Assembly: GCF_003585765.1 (NCBI RefSeq) | Contig: NZ_CP021235.1 | Span: 868,001-932,000, forward strand | Direction of reading: 5' to 3' | Length of the DNA: 64,000 nt | DNA from: Pontibacter actiniarum | GTDB taxonomy: Bacteria > Bacteroidota > Bacteroidia > Cytophagales > Hymenobacteraceae | Translations under genes and position numbers: made by a program | Shown: one piece after another, positions 26,101 through 35,093 of the stretch | Layout of the letters: each line of letters begins with the position of its first letter | How positions within the stretch are numbered: position 1 is the first letter of the stretch | Notes under the pieces: generated by a model | Told to the model about the DNA's origin: nothing | Database searches by the model: none | Seen by the model: the letters and a program-made list of their open reading frames with translations, nothing else

Positions 26101-27042
26101 TTATTCGCTAAAGTTCTTACGGAAACGCTCTGAGATTTTGGACGAAGCCATTTTCTGAGCCTGTAGCACCATGTTGCAGATAGCCCTCGGGCTGGAAACA
26201 CCATGGCCTATCACGGCGTTGCCGTTGATACCCAGAATTGGACTGCCGCCTTCGGCCTCGTAGTTGAATTTGTCGAAGAAGGGGTCGTGGATACCCTTCT
26301 CGTTCAGGATGTCATACAGCGACTCCGCCATCTTCAGGATGATGTTGCCTGTATAGCCATCACAAACGATCACATCCGCTTTATCGTTAAAAAGGTCGCG
26401 CCCTTCTATGTTGCCGATAAAGTTGATGCCCGGGTTCGCCTTCAGGCGCTGGTAAGCGGCCTGCGTCAGCATGGTACCCTTTCCTTCTTCCTCGCCAAGG
26501 TTCATGAGGCCTACTTTCGGGTTCTGGATGTCCAGCACGTACTTGGCGTAAATAGAGCCAAGCTCGCCGAACTGCTCCAAAACCTCCGGCTTGCAGTCTG
26601 CATTAGCCCCGACATCCAGTATAATCCCCAAGCCACCTTTTAGCTTAGGCACAAGACCTGCGATGGATGGCCTCAGAATACCCTCAACGGCTTTTACGCT
26701 GAACATGGCTCCTACCAGCATGGCACCGGTGTTGCCGGCACTGCAGAAAGCGTCAACCTTCTGCATCTTTAACAGGCCATAGCCAACGGCTATGCTGGAG
26801 TCGGGCTTGTGGGTCAGGGCCTTGGTAGGGTGTTCACCCATTTCAATTACCTGGCTCGCGTTCACAACGGTTATGTTGCTGCCCGTGTAACCATATTCTT
26901 TGAGCAGGTCGTTGACGACATCTTCCTTGCCTATGAGCACGATGGATGCGCCAGCGTCTAACTCCTGAGCGGCCTGGATAGCACCCTTGACAACAGCCTC
27001 AGGTGCAAAGTCACCGCCCATGGCGTCTAAAGCGATTCTCAT
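26101..27042 (-). CDS. plsX: Phosphate acyltransferase PlsX
   Basis: 313 aa. N-terminal [21 protein letters not shown] is the family signature. Later motifs are [45 protein letters not shown] and [12 protein letters not shown]. It converts acyl-ACP to acyl-phosphate for phospholipid synthesis by PlsY. It belongs to the conserved yceD-rpmF-plsX-fabH order, 50 bases after rpmF. Confidence 0.98.
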   Translation of the reverse strand: MRIALDAMGGDFAPEAVVKGAIQAAQELDAGASIVLIGKEDVVNDLLKEYGYTGSNITVVNASQVIEMGEHPTKALTHKPDSSIAVGYGLLKMQKVDAFCSAGNTGAMLVGAMFSVKAVEGILRPSIAGLVPKLKGGLGIILDVGANADCKPEVLEQFGELGSIYAKYVLDIQNPKVGLMNLGEEEGKGTMLTQAAYQRLKANPGINFIGNIEGRDLFNDKADVIVCDGYTGNIILKMAESLYDILNEKGIHDPFFDKFNYEAEGGSPILGINGNAVIGHGVSSPRAICNMVLQAQKMASSKISERFRKNFSE

Positions 27043-27092
27043 TTACAGGGGGTGTTAAATTATACAGAACTTAAACTAGGGTAAGCTACTGC

Positions 27093-27290
27093 TTACTGGG
27101 CGTTCGTTGTATAATTTTTGATTGCCAATTTGCCTTTGTGATACAGGTCGCCTTCTACCACATATGCATGGTGGTACAGGTGAGGCGTGTCCGTTGTAGG
27201 GCAAAGTGCAATGGCTTTTTCAGAGAGGCCTTGATGAGTTCTTCTCTTATCTCTTCTGGTCTTCGAAATCTTACGTTTAGGATGTGCCAT
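27093..27290 (-). CDS. rpmF: 50S ribosomal protein L32
   Basis: 65 aa, [20 protein letters not shown], then the Tyr/His-rich [21 protein letters not shown] in place of the zinc ribbon found in some phyla. Bacteroidota L32 often lacks the four cysteines, as here. It is a component of the large ribosomal subunit. It sits between yceD and plsX as in most bacteria. Confidence 0.97.
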   Translation of the reverse strand: MAHPKRKISKTRRDKRRTHQGLSEKAIALCPTTDTPHLYHHAYVVEGDLYHKGKLAIKNYTTNAQ

Positions 27291-27340
27291 TTTTAGTTGA
27301 AAATTTACTTACGTTTATACTTTATACTTCTGAAATTCTG

Positions 27341-27886
27341 TTAGTTCAGGTTTCGGAGGGCGTCCCAGCGCGGGTCCGCATCGTCCTCGTCGTCCTCATC
27401 CTCGTCTGTGTCGGCGCCGGTGCGGGAGCTGTAGATCAGGATGTCCTGGTCGTCGTCCTCCTCGTCCTCGTCTTCCTCCACAAAGCGCGGGTGCAGCTTC
27501 TTCATCGGCAGCGCCAACCCGATGTAATCGTACAGGTGCTGCGCAATGTTGATGGACTGCGTGTTTGATGTAATTTGCCAAAGGTCGTCATCCAGCTCCA
27601 GGTTCTCGTCTCCGTACTTGATGCGGAATGTTGCCTCCACCTCCAGCGGGTAGTCAAACTCCTCCAGGCTTCTGTCGCAGGTCAGGCGAACATGCCCCCT
27701 GACATTGAAGTGAAAGGTAAGCAGCGACTCTGTCTTATCCAACTCCACTTCAGCGGCCATATGCCCGCCAAGGATGATCTCTTTCCCGAACTCTTCGAAA
27801 AAGTCGTCGTCTAGCACAAACTCGTACACATGTTTCTTGTTGCTGAGTTTGGCAATGCCGATTTCGTAATCTCTTAGCTTCATCAC
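27341..27886 (-). CDS. YceD / DUF177 family protein
   Basis: 181 aa. The central RGHVRLTCDRSLEEFDYPLEVEATFRIKYG and the following IDL-like segment (QSINIAQHLYDYIGLALPMKKLHP) are DUF177 hallmarks. The C-terminal third is extremely acidic (runs of Glu/Asp). YceD homologues affect 23S rRNA maturation and precede rpmF. The conserved CxxC pair is reduced to a single Cys here. Confidence 0.92.
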   Translation of the reverse strand: MMKLRDYEIGIAKLSNKKHVYEFVLDDDFFEEFGKEIILGGHMAAEVELDKTESLLTFHFNVRGHVRLTCDRSLEEFDYPLEVEATFRIKYGDENLELDDDLWQITSNTQSINIAQHLYDYIGLALPMKKLHPRFVEEDEDEEDDDQDILIYSSRTGADTDEDEDDEDDADPRWDALRNLN

Positions 27887-27953
27887 AACCGACTCTTTAT
27901 TGCAAGACGCAAAATTAGAACATTATTCTGAGAAATAAAATACTCCGCTCTAT

Positions 27954-28976
27954 TTATAAAGCAGGTTTTGCCTCCATCTGCCGCTTCCGGATGATGTCGC
28001 AGGCAAGGAACAGCGCCTCGCGGAAAGAGGTTTCATTTGCAATGTGCTTGCTGGCAATGTCATAGGCCGTGCCGTGGTCCGGGGAGGTGCGCACCACAGG
28101 TAAGCCCGCGGTGTAGTTTACGCCACTCTCAAAGGCCAGCGTTTTAAACGGAATCAGGCCCTGGTCGTGGTACATGGCCAGCACGGCGTCAACCTGCCGG
28201 TACTGCTGCATCCCAAAGAAGCCGTCGGCAGGGTAGGGGCCAAACACCAGGTGCCCGCGCTCCTTCATCTGCATAATCGTAGGGCGGATTACCTCCTGGT
28301 CCTCTTTGCCCAGCAGGCCTTGCTCCCCGGCGTGCGGGTTAAGGCCCAGCACGGCCACGCGCGGCTTCAGGATACCGAAGTCTGTGCGCAGCGACTCCAG
28401 CAGGATGGTCAGCTTGCGGATCAGCAGTTGCTCCGTTATCCTGCCTGGTACCTCCTGCAGCGGCATGTGGCCGGTTACGGTGGCTACGCGGAGGTCGCCG
28501 CTCACGAGCAGCATCAGGCTTTCCGGCGCGTCAAAGTAGGAGGTCAGGAACTCTGTGTGGCCCGGGAATTTAAACTCCTCCGCCTGTATGTTGTCCTTGT
28601 TGATCGGGGCCGTCACCAGTCCGTCGAGCAAACCGGCTTTCAGGTCGCGTGAGGCCGCCAGCAGCGAGTCCAGCGACGCCTTCCCGGATTCCGCTGTCGG
28701 GGTGCCGGGGTTTACTTCCAGGCCATTGTCCCAGCAGCTTACCAGGTTCACTTTGCGGGGCACCAGCGCCTGTGCCGAGTCAACCTGCTGAAAGTTGAAG
28801 TGGTCGGCACCCAGTGCCTTGCGCACTTTGTTCAGTAAATCCGCAGCACCGTAAATAACCGGTGTGCAGTAGTTCAGGATGCGGTTGTCAGACAGCGTTT
28901 TGATGATCACCTCCGGCCCGATGCCGTTTGTGTCGCCGATGCTGATGCCTAATTTTACTTTATACTTGTTATCCAT
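27954..28976 (-). CDS. pdxA: 4-hydroxythreonine-4-phosphate dehydrogenase
   Basis: 340 aa. KLGISIGDTNGIGPEVIIK at the start, VTAPINKDNIQ, FPGHTEFL with the metal-binding His, NPHAGEQGLLGKED and AMYHDQGLIPFKTLAF (second and third metal ligands). It oxidises 4-phosphohydroxy-threonine in pyridoxal-phosphate synthesis. It starts 6 bases after the pepA stop, so it is co-transcribed. Confidence 0.97.
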   Translation of the reverse strand: MDNKYKVKLGISIGDTNGIGPEVIIKTLSDNRILNYCTPVIYGAADLLNKVRKALGADHFNFQQVDSAQALVPRKVNLVSCWDNGLEVNPGTPTAESGKASLDSLLAASRDLKAGLLDGLVTAPINKDNIQAEEFKFPGHTEFLTSYFDAPESLMLLVSGDLRVATVTGHMPLQEVPGRITEQLLIRKLTILLESLRTDFGILKPRVAVLGLNPHAGEQGLLGKEDQEVIRPTIMQMKERGHLVFGPYPADGFFGMQQYRQVDAVLAMYHDQGLIPFKTLAFESGVNYTAGLPVVRTSPDHGTAYDIASKHIANETSFREALFLACDIIRKRQMEAKPAL

Positions 28977-28982
28977 GTTTGG

Positions 28983-30416
28983 TTATCGTGCCAATGCGCT
29001 AAGGTAGTTGTAAACAAGGCGTACGCCCGTGCCGGTCGCCATTTTGCCCCGGTAGGAGTCTTCGCTGTGCAGGTAGGCAGTGCCGGCAATGTCGAAGTGC
29101 ACCCAAGGGTAGCTGGTGAACACTTCCAGGAACTTGCCTGCCGTGATGGCGCCTGCGTCGGCCCCGCCCAGGTTTTTAATGTCGGCCACGTCAGACTCCA
29201 GCTGTTTTTTATACTCATCCCAAAGCGGAAACTCCACGATACGCTCGTGCACGCTTTCCCCGGCTTTTTTCAGATTGCTCATAATGTCGTCACCTGCCGT
29301 GCCCATGGCCACAGCGGCTTCTTTGCCGATGGCGCGCATGGCAGACCCGGTAAGGGTGGCAAAGTCAAGCACCAGCTCCGGGTTATACTTCTTGGCAAAG
29401 CTCAGGGCGTCGGCTAGTAGCAGCCTGCCTTCGGCGTCGGTGTTCAGTACTTCCACGGTCGTGCCGTCAAACATGGTGATCACGTCGCCGGGGGCCACCG
29501 CTTGCCCGCCGGGGCGGTTGTCGGTGGCAGGCACCAGGCCGATCACGTGCAGCGGCAGCTTATTTTTGGCCACGGCGTACAGAATGCCGGCCACAGCGGC
29601 GGCACCGGCCATGTCAGACTTCATGAAATCCATGGAGTTTGGCGTCGGCTTCAGGCTTAACCCGCCTGTGTCGTACACCACGCCTTTGCCCACCAGCACA
29701 TAAGGCCTGGTGTTTTTGGCGTTCTCCGGCTTCCACTCCATAATCGTGAAGGTGGCAGGCTCTTCGCTGCCCTGGTTTACGGCCAGCAGGCCGCCCATTT
29801 TCAGCGTCTGTATCTTTACCTCGTCCAGCACCTCGGTTTTAAAGCCGGCCTCTTCGCCCAGCGCCTCCAGCTGCTCGCTAAACTGCGTGGCCGACTGGTG
29901 GCTGTGCGGTTCGTTTACCAGGTCGCGGGTCTGCAGCACGGCCTCCAGCACGTTTGCCAGCTCCTGTACCTGCGCCTCGGTCACCTGCTCATCGGCGATG
30001 GTTATACTTTGCAGCGGGCCTGCTTTGGCGTCCTTGGTTTTATGCTTGAGGTAGGTGTAGTTGCTCAGGTACAGCCCCTCGGCCAGGTATAGCCCGGCTC
30101 CGTTGCCCGTTGTATCCCGTATGGTGATGTTTTCTATCTTATCCGACTTCAGCTGCTTGAGCAAAGCATGGCCTGCCTGGCGGGCAGCCTCCTTTTGGGC
30201 GTTTTCTGACTTCGCCTCCGGCGCCACCACTACGTACACGCGGTGTGAGTAGCGGTTCAGGGAGATGAGCTTTGCCTCCTGCTTTACCTGCTGCTGTACA
30301 TACTGCTGCTCCTCTGGCTGCAGTTCTGTTAGCTGCCCGGCCTTGTCAGCCGCTGTAATCAGGGCCAGGTGGGCATTTTTAGCTAAGCTTGTATCGTATT
30401 TAAGTTGTGTTGGCAT
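28983..30416 (-). CDS. Leucyl aminopeptidase family protein (M17)
   Basis: 477 aa from ATG 30416 (MPTQLKYDTSL). The open frame continues to 31184, but that extra part lies opposite rsmA and is not coding. The N-terminal half is the variable M17 domain. The C-terminal half has the dimetal motifs VGKGVVYDTGGLSLKPT, MKSDMAGAAAV and the signature NTDAEGRLLLADALS. It removes N-terminal residues from peptides in the cytoplasm. It is the first gene of the pepA-pdxA-yceD-rpmF-plsX run. Confidence 0.95.
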   Translation of the reverse strand: MPTQLKYDTSLAKNAHLALITAADKAGQLTELQPEEQQYVQQQVKQEAKLISLNRYSHRVYVVVAPEAKSENAQKEAARQAGHALLKQLKSDKIENITIRDTTGNGAGLYLAEGLYLSNYTYLKHKTKDAKAGPLQSITIADEQVTEAQVQELANVLEAVLQTRDLVNEPHSHQSATQFSEQLEALGEEAGFKTEVLDEVKIQTLKMGGLLAVNQGSEEPATFTIMEWKPENAKNTRPYVLVGKGVVYDTGGLSLKPTPNSMDFMKSDMAGAAAVAGILYAVAKNKLPLHVIGLVPATDNRPGGQAVAPGDVITMFDGTTVEVLNTDAEGRLLLADALSFAKKYNPELVLDFATLTGSAMRAIGKEAAVAMGTAGDDIMSNLKKAGESVHERIVEFPLWDEYKKQLESDVADIKNLGGADAGAITAGKFLEVFTSYPWVHFDIAGTAYLHSEDSYRGKMATGTGVRLVYNYLSALAR

Positions 30417-30539
30417 CTCTCGTTCGTATCTTTGGGCTGCAATATAGTAAGTATAATACGTAATGCGAAAAACGGCACGGGCAGCTACAGTGGTCCGGCT
30501 TCGTATACAATAAAGGTATAACGGGATTGCGCCGAAAAG

Positions 30540-30548
30540 TATACTTTG
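30540..30548 (+). promoter_or_regulatory. Possible -7 element upstream of rsmA
   Basis: TATACTTTG is one base longer than the TAnnTTTG consensus and lies 28 bases before the GTG start, in the 159-base gap between divergent pepA and rsmA. Confidence 0.35.
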
Positions 30549-30575
30549 CGGCCGCAAGACCATAAGCAACACAAC

Positions 30576-31358
30576 GTGAGCAACGTAAGACCCAAGAAGC
30601 ACCTGGGCCAGCACTTCCTGGTAGACCAGAACATAGCGATGAAGATAGTGGAGCAGCTGACGCTGCCGGGCAATGTGCCGGATGTGCTGGAGATAGGCCC
30701 GGGCATGGGCGTGCTCACCAAGTACCTGCTGCAGCACAAGGAGTACCGCACCACCGTGGTGGACATCGACCGCGAGTCGATCGCCTACCTGCAGCAGCAC
30801 TTTCCGGAGCTTGGCGAGCGCATTATCTCCGCCGATTTCCTGAAAACGGACCTGAGCACGCTGTTCCCGGGCCGGTTCGCCATCATCGGCAACTTCCCCT
30901 ACAACATATCGAGCCAGATTTTCTTTAAAGTGCTGGAGCACCGCGATGTGGTGCCCGAGGTGGTGTGTATGATCCAGAAGGAGGTGGCCGAGCGGCTGGC
31001 CTCGCCTCCCGGCTCCAAAGCCTATGGCATTCTGAGCGTGCTGCTGCAGGCCTTCTATACCATCGACTATAAGTTTACCGTGAGCGAGCACGTCTTTAAC
31101 CCGCCGCCCAAGGTGAAGTCTGCCGTTATTGGCCTGGTGCGCAACAACGTGGAGAAGCTGGCCTGCGACGAGAAAATGTTCCACCAGGTGGTGAAGCAGA
31201 GTTTCGGGACGCGCCGCAAAACACTGCGCAACTCACTCCGAATTTATAACTTGCCGCCCGAAGTGCTGGCCCAGCCGGTTTTCGACAAGCGTGCCGAGCA
31301 GCTTTCGGTGCAGGATTTTATAGAATTGACACAGCTGATAGAGCAGAATAAACAGTAG
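30576..31358 (+). CDS. rsmA: 16S rRNA (adenine1518-N6/adenine1519-N6)-dimethyltransferase
   Basis: 260 aa from GTG 30576 (residues SNVRPKKHLGQHFLVDQN). A TTG 30 bases upstream extends the frame but overlaps the probable promoter. SAM motif I LEIGPGMGVLT, motif IV NFPYNISSQI (NxPY for adenine), and a C-terminal KQSFGTRRKTLRNSL. It dimethylates two adenines in helix 45 of 16S rRNA. mgtE follows 4 bases later. Confidence 0.97.
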   Translation: MSNVRPKKHLGQHFLVDQNIAMKIVEQLTLPGNVPDVLEIGPGMGVLTKYLLQHKEYRTTVVDIDRESIAYLQQHFPELGERIISADFLKTDLSTLFPGRFAIIGNFPYNISSQIFFKVLEHRDVVPEVVCMIQKEVAERLASPPGSKAYGILSVLLQAFYTIDYKFTVSEHVFNPPPKVKSAVIGLVRNNVEKLACDEKMFHQVVKQSFGTRRKTLRNSLRIYNLPPEVLAQPVFDKRAEQLSVQDFIELTQLIEQNKQ

Positions 31359-31362
31359 CAGG

Positions 31363-32715
31363 ATGCAGGTAGAGATCACACGTGAGTATGTTGACCAGGT
31401 AGAGGAGGCAATAGAGCGCCAGGACAGGGATTTTATCCTTAGTACGATGGCCGACATGCACCCCGCCGACATTACCACGGTGCTTTACGAGCTGGACTCC
31501 AACGAGGCGCGCTACCTGCTGGACCTGCTGCCCTCGGAGCTCGGCTCCGAAATCCTCAGCGACCTGGACGATGATATCCGGAATGAGTTTCTCGATAGCT
31601 TCACCAGCCAGGAGATTGCCCGCTATGTCAACCTGATGGATTCCGACGACGCCGTGGACATCCTGAACGAGCAGTCGGTGCAGACGCGCGAGGAGGTGAT
31701 TGCCCTGCTCGACAACGAGGAGAAAGCCGCCGCGATCCTGGACCTGCTGCATTACGAGGAAGACTGCGCCGGCGGCCTGATGGCCAAAGAGCTCATTAAG
31801 GTGAACCTGAACTGGCGCGTGCGGCAGTGCATAGACGAGATCAGGCGGCAGGCCGAGCAGGTGGAGCGCTTTTACACGGTGTATGTGGTCGATAACCGCG
31901 ACACCCTGCTGGGGCGTGTGAGTGTGAAGAAGCTGCTGCTCTCCAAAGACGATACCCAGGTGAAGGACATCTACAGCGAGGATGTTATCTCCATTGAGTC
32001 TTACAAGGATGAGAGCGAGGTCGTGAACGTGATGCAGCGCTACGACCTGGAGGCCATCCCGGTGGTGAACATACAGGGGCGCCTGCTGGGCCGTATCACC
32101 ATTGATGACGTGGTGGACGTGATGCAGGAGCAGGCCGAGCTCAGCCGACAGCTCATGACGGGTATCTCTGAAAACGTGGAGGAGGACGACAGCGTGCTGC
32201 GCATCTCCCGGGCGCGTTTACCCTGGCTGGTTATCGGGATGGTCGGCGGAATGCTGGCGGCCCAGTTCATGGGCATGTTCGAAAACGATATTGCGCTTTT
32301 GCCTGCGCTGGCGCTGTTTGTGCCCCTCATTACGGCCACGGGCGGTAACGTAGGCATCCAGTCGTCCTCCATCATCATCCAGACCCTGTCTTCCAACGAG
32401 GTGATGTTTGATAACATCGGGAAGCGTTTCCTGAAGGTGCTGCTGGTGGCGCTTCTCAACGCTGCCATCATCTCGCTGCTGGTGTTTTCCCTCACCTACC
32501 TCTTCCGCCGCGATATTTCCCTGTCGCTGGTGGTGTCCATGGCGCTCTTCTCGGTGGTGATGCTGGCCTCCCTCATGGGAACCATCACGCCGATGATCCT
32601 GGACAAGTTCGGCATTAACCCGGCTGTAGCCGCAGGCCCTTTTATTACCACCGCCAACGACCTGCTTGGGCTCGCCATTTACTTTGGGGTGGCGCACCTG
32701 CTGTACAGCTTGTGA
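31363..32715 (+). CDS. mgtE: Magnesium transporter MgtE
   Basis: 450 aa. An N-terminal helical domain (DMHPADITTVLYELDSNEARYLLDLL), two CBS domains (about residues 130-255, EEDCAGGLMAKELIKV..., IPVVNIQGRLLGRITIDDVVDVM), then five TM helices with PLITATGGNVGIQSSSIIIQ, the channel signature, and a C-terminal FINPAVAAGPFITTANDLLGLAIYF-like end. It mediates Mg2+ influx gated by cytosolic Mg2+. Packed after rsmA and 6 bases before the next gene. Confidence 0.97.
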   Translation: MQVEITREYVDQVEEAIERQDRDFILSTMADMHPADITTVLYELDSNEARYLLDLLPSELGSEILSDLDDDIRNEFLDSFTSQEIARYVNLMDSDDAVDILNEQSVQTREEVIALLDNEEKAAAILDLLHYEEDCAGGLMAKELIKVNLNWRVRQCIDEIRRQAEQVERFYTVYVVDNRDTLLGRVSVKKLLLSKDDTQVKDIYSEDVISIESYKDESEVVNVMQRYDLEAIPVVNIQGRLLGRITIDDVVDVMQEQAELSRQLMTGISENVEEDDSVLRISRARLPWLVIGMVGGMLAAQFMGMFENDIALLPALALFVPLITATGGNVGIQSSSIIIQTLSSNEVMFDNIGKRFLKVLLVALLNAAIISLLVFSLTYLFRRDISLSLVVSMALFSVVMLASLMGTITPMILDKFGINPAVAAGPFITTANDLLGLAIYFGVAHLLYSL

Positions 32716-32721
32716 CAACGT

Positions 32722-33252
32722 ATGGCTGACCTGTTTAAGACAAGGGAGTATAATAAGCGCAGTGAAAAACCTGACCTACAGCCGATCAGCCTCATAATAT
32801 TTCTCTGCGGGTTGATTTTATATGTACTATGGCCTGAGGAATGGTATGCGGTTGTGTTTTTTGTGCCGGCTGCTGCACTGTTTTATTTCCAGCGGTACTA
32901 TGTAGATAGTGGCAGGCAAAAGCTCTACGGCTCTTTAGGCAGGTACCTCACCTTCGCGTCAGAAGGTGTTCGTGCCAGGGGCAGGCTTTTCCCTTATGCA
33001 GCGGTAGAAAACCTTGTGGTGGAAGTTAATGACTTTGACAGAGAGAGGCAATTTACCATCTATACGGTTTCTGTTGAGCGTGGCGTGAATAACCGTATTT
33101 CCTTTCGCTTTCAGGATCAAAACCATACTTACCCGTTTTACATTGAGTCTCAGGCGCACCAGCAGGAGCTCAGGACCGTACTGGATGCCTTGCTGGCTTC
33201 CGGCGTAAAGATCAAAGTATATTATAAAGGGCATCCTTCCACCGTATTTTAG
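32722..33252 (+). CDS. Hypothetical membrane protein with soluble C-terminal domain
   Basis: 176 aa. Two TM helices (about residues 22-40 and 43-60), then a beta-rich domain (LTFASEGVRARGRLFPYAAVENLVVEVNDF...) resembling a PH-like fold. It has no recognised family. It sits 6 bases after mgtE and 6 bases before serA on the same strand, so it belongs to the rsmA-mgtE-serA operon. Confidence 0.75.
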   Translation: MADLFKTREYNKRSEKPDLQPISLIIFLCGLILYVLWPEEWYAVVFFVPAAALFYFQRYYVDSGRQKLYGSLGRYLTFASEGVRARGRLFPYAAVENLVVEVNDFDRERQFTIYTVSVERGVNNRISFRFQDQNHTYPFYIESQAHQQELRTVLDALLASGVKIKVYYKGHPSTVF

Positions 33253-33258
33253 CAGACC

Positions 33259-34215
33259 ATGACTGATAAGTTACCTCAAAGTATAAAAGTCCTCATCATA
33301 GATGAGATCCACCCGAGCATCTTTCCCATGCTGCAAGGTATAAACGTGGACGCTGACTACCGGCCGGCTATAAAACCGGAGGAGGTGCGGGAGGCGCTGC
33401 AGGGCTTCGACGGGCTGGTGGTGCGCAGTAAGATGCGGATCACGGCGGAGACCCTGGCGCTGGCCGACCGGCTGCGCTTCGTAGCGCGTGCCGGTGCCGG
33501 CGTAGACAATATCGATGTAAAGGCGCTTGAGGAGCGCGGCATCGCCTTGCTGGCCGCCAACGAGGGCAATAGCCAGGCGGTGGGGGAGTTTACGCTGGGC
33601 CTGCTGCTGTCGCTGCTGCGCGGTGTCTCCCGGAGCCACAGCCAGGTGCAGCGCAAAGTATGGCTGCGCGAGGAAAACAGGGGCGAGGAGCTTGGCGGGA
33701 AATCCGTCGGCATTATTGGCTTCGGAAACATGGGGCAGAGCTTTGCGCGGGTGCTAGCCGGCTTCGGCTGCCGTTTGCTGGCGTATGACCGTTTTGCCCC
33801 GGGCAAGGTGGCCTCGCCTGTGGCGCGCGTGTCTTTGGAGGAGCTGCAGGCGCAGGCGGATGTGGTCAGCCTGCACATCCCCTATATAAAGGAGAACCTG
33901 CGCTTTGCGGATGACGCCTTCTTCCGTGCCTTCTCAAAGCCGGTCTGGTTTCTGAACACCTCCCGCGGGGATGTGGTGGACCAGCAGGCACTGGTGGGGC
34001 ACCTGAAGGCCGGAAGTATAAAAGGAGCCGCCCTGGATGTGCTGGAGAATGAGAAGCTGGCAACGCTTACGGCGCCGCAGCTGCAGGACTTCGACTACCT
34101 CTCTGCCGCACCAAACGTTATCCTGACGCCACACATCGCCGGCTGGACGCATGAGTCTTACGTGAAGATCAACGAAGTGCTGGTTGGCAAGATAAAGCAG
34201 CTGCTGCACAGCTAA
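33259..34215 (+). CDS. D-isomer 2-hydroxyacid dehydrogenase, phosphoglycerate-dehydrogenase-like
   Basis: 318 aa. Substrate-domain start VLIIDEIHPSIF, VRSKMRITAE and ARAGAGVDNID, then the NAD-binding GGKSVGIIGFGNMGQSFARVLAGFGC and the catalytic Arg/Glu/His positions in VSLHIPYIKE, NTSRGDVVDQ and NVILTPHIAGWTHES. Length fits SerA without the C-terminal ACT domain, so no serine feedback is expected. It probably makes 3-phosphohydroxypyruvate; another 2-hydroxyacid substrate is possible. Confidence 0.85.
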   Translation: MTDKLPQSIKVLIIDEIHPSIFPMLQGINVDADYRPAIKPEEVREALQGFDGLVVRSKMRITAETLALADRLRFVARAGAGVDNIDVKALEERGIALLAANEGNSQAVGEFTLGLLLSLLRGVSRSHSQVQRKVWLREENRGEELGGKSVGIIGFGNMGQSFARVLAGFGCRLLAYDRFAPGKVASPVARVSLEELQAQADVVSLHIPYIKENLRFADDAFFRAFSKPVWFLNTSRGDVVDQQALVGHLKAGSIKGAALDVLENEKLATLTAPQLQDFDYLSAAPNVILTPHIAGWTHESYVKINEVLVGKIKQLLHS

Positions 34216-34400
34216 AGCAACCAGGGAGTGCCCCGTTGCCAAGCGGGGCAGCGATAAAGTTGGACAGGGGCGTGGTGCGCCATGGTGCGGGCCTTTAGGC
34301 AGCACTTCTGCCGGCGCGGCAAGTATAAAGCAGTGCTGGTTCTCGGCCTCCCGGCAGGAAGGCGCCAGAAATAAATTAGGCCATGTAACGTAAATATTTT

Positions 34401-34408
34401 TATCTTTG
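34401..34408 (+). promoter_or_regulatory. Exact Bacteroidota -7 box TATCTTTG
   Basis: Matches TAnnTTTG. It lies about 140 bases upstream of a terminator and 209 bases before greA. No clear TTTG -33 box is found at 19 bases. Confidence 0.5.
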
Positions 34409-34413
34409 CCTTA

Positions 34414-34590
34414 CATGATTGCTGTGGGGGAGGAGCCCTCCGGTACTTTTGAATTGCAAAAAGTCAGGCTTATGCTATACTTGGCGGCAACCTTAAATAT
34501 ACCTGCCGCCGCACTGGAAAAGAATTAAATTATTTTACATATTTGGCAAAAAGAACGGTTATGCACGCCATAGCCGTTCTTTTTGTTTTT
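34414..34590 (+). ncRNA. Candidate small RNA or attenuated leader of greA
   Basis: Predicted from an upstream -7 box, a GGAGG/CCTCC hairpin (34429-34441), a GGCGGCA/TGCCGCC hairpin (34483-34510) and a terminal hairpin with T-run (34548-34584), giving about 175 nt. No long frame. It might be a stand-alone sRNA or a leader controlling greA, which starts 27 bases after the terminator. I do not recognise an RNA family; 6S RNA is not supported because the ends do not pair. Confidence 0.35.
34548..34584 (+). terminator. Intrinsic terminator just upstream of greA
   Basis: Sixteen-base arms (AAAAAGAACGGTTATG / CATAGCCGTTCTTTTT, one G-T pair), 5-base loop, followed by more T residues. Confidence 0.75.
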
Positions 34591-34616
34591 GTGTTTCAAA
34601 ACGTGAAAACCGAACT

Positions 34617-35090
34617 ATGAGCAACATCAATTATTACACTGCTGAGGGACTGCAAAAGCTGAAAGACGAATTAGCAGAGCTCAAGACAAAGGGCCGTGCC
34701 GAGGTGGCACGCCAGCTGGCGGAGGCGCGCGACAAAGGCGACCTCAGTGAGAATGCCGAGTATGATGCCGCCAAGGATGCCCAGGGCCACCTGGAGCTCA
34801 AGATCTCCAAGCTGGAGGAAGTGGTAGGCAATGCCCGCCTGATTGATGAGTCGAACCTGGACACAAGCAAGGCACTGATCCTGTCGAAGGTGAAAATCAA
34901 AAACCTGAAGAACAACATGATCGTTGACTATACTTTGGTAGCCGAGGAAGAGGCAAACCTTGCCTCCGGTAAGATCTCCGTTAAGTCGCCGATCGGGAAG
35001 GGCCTGCTGGGCAAGTCGGTAGGCGATGTGGCCGAGATTACGGTGCCAGCCGGTAAAATTCAGTTCGAGATATTAGAAATCAGCCGATAG
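34617..35090 (+). CDS. greA: Transcription elongation factor GreA
   Basis: 157 aa. The N-terminal coiled coil has the acidic tip motif ARDKGDLSENAEYDAAKDAQ (the Asp/Glu that reach the polymerase active site). The C-terminal FKBP-like half has SVKSPIGKGLLGKSVGDVAEI. It stimulates transcript cleavage by stalled RNA polymerase. Three bases separate it from the HIT gene. Confidence 0.98.
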   Translation: MSNINYYTAEGLQKLKDELAELKTKGRAEVARQLAEARDKGDLSENAEYDAAKDAQGHLELKISKLEEVVGNARLIDESNLDTSKALILSKVKIKNLKNNMIVDYTLVAEEEANLASGKISVKSPIGKGLLGKSVGDVAEITVPAGKIQFEILEISR

Positions 35091-35093
35091 ACT

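Larger units (their letters stand above)
34216..34616. other. Structured 400-base spacer upstream of greA
   Basis: No protein gene. It contains an exact TAnnTTTG box (34401-34408), then hairpins at 34429-34441 and 34483-34510, then a terminator at 34548-34584. Together these look like a short non-coding transcript or a leader; see the ncRNA entry. Confidence 0.55.

Noticed and set aside
27341..27500. Acidic repeats at the end of the YceD gene as a tandem repeat or CRISPR-like array
   Set aside because: They are GAG/GAC codon runs inside a real C-terminal tail. No spacer-repeat structure. No CRISPR array was seen anywhere in the window.
30417..31184. Long minus-strand N-terminal extension of the leucyl aminopeptidase frame
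   Set aside because: It lies opposite rsmA, whose motifs are unmistakable, and reads as His/Leu/Gln-rich shadow sequence. The enzyme starts at 30416.
34414..34590. 6S RNA assignment for the greA upstream RNA
   Set aside because: The predicted 5' and 3' ends do not pair and the terminator stem is separate, unlike the long closing stem of 6S RNA.
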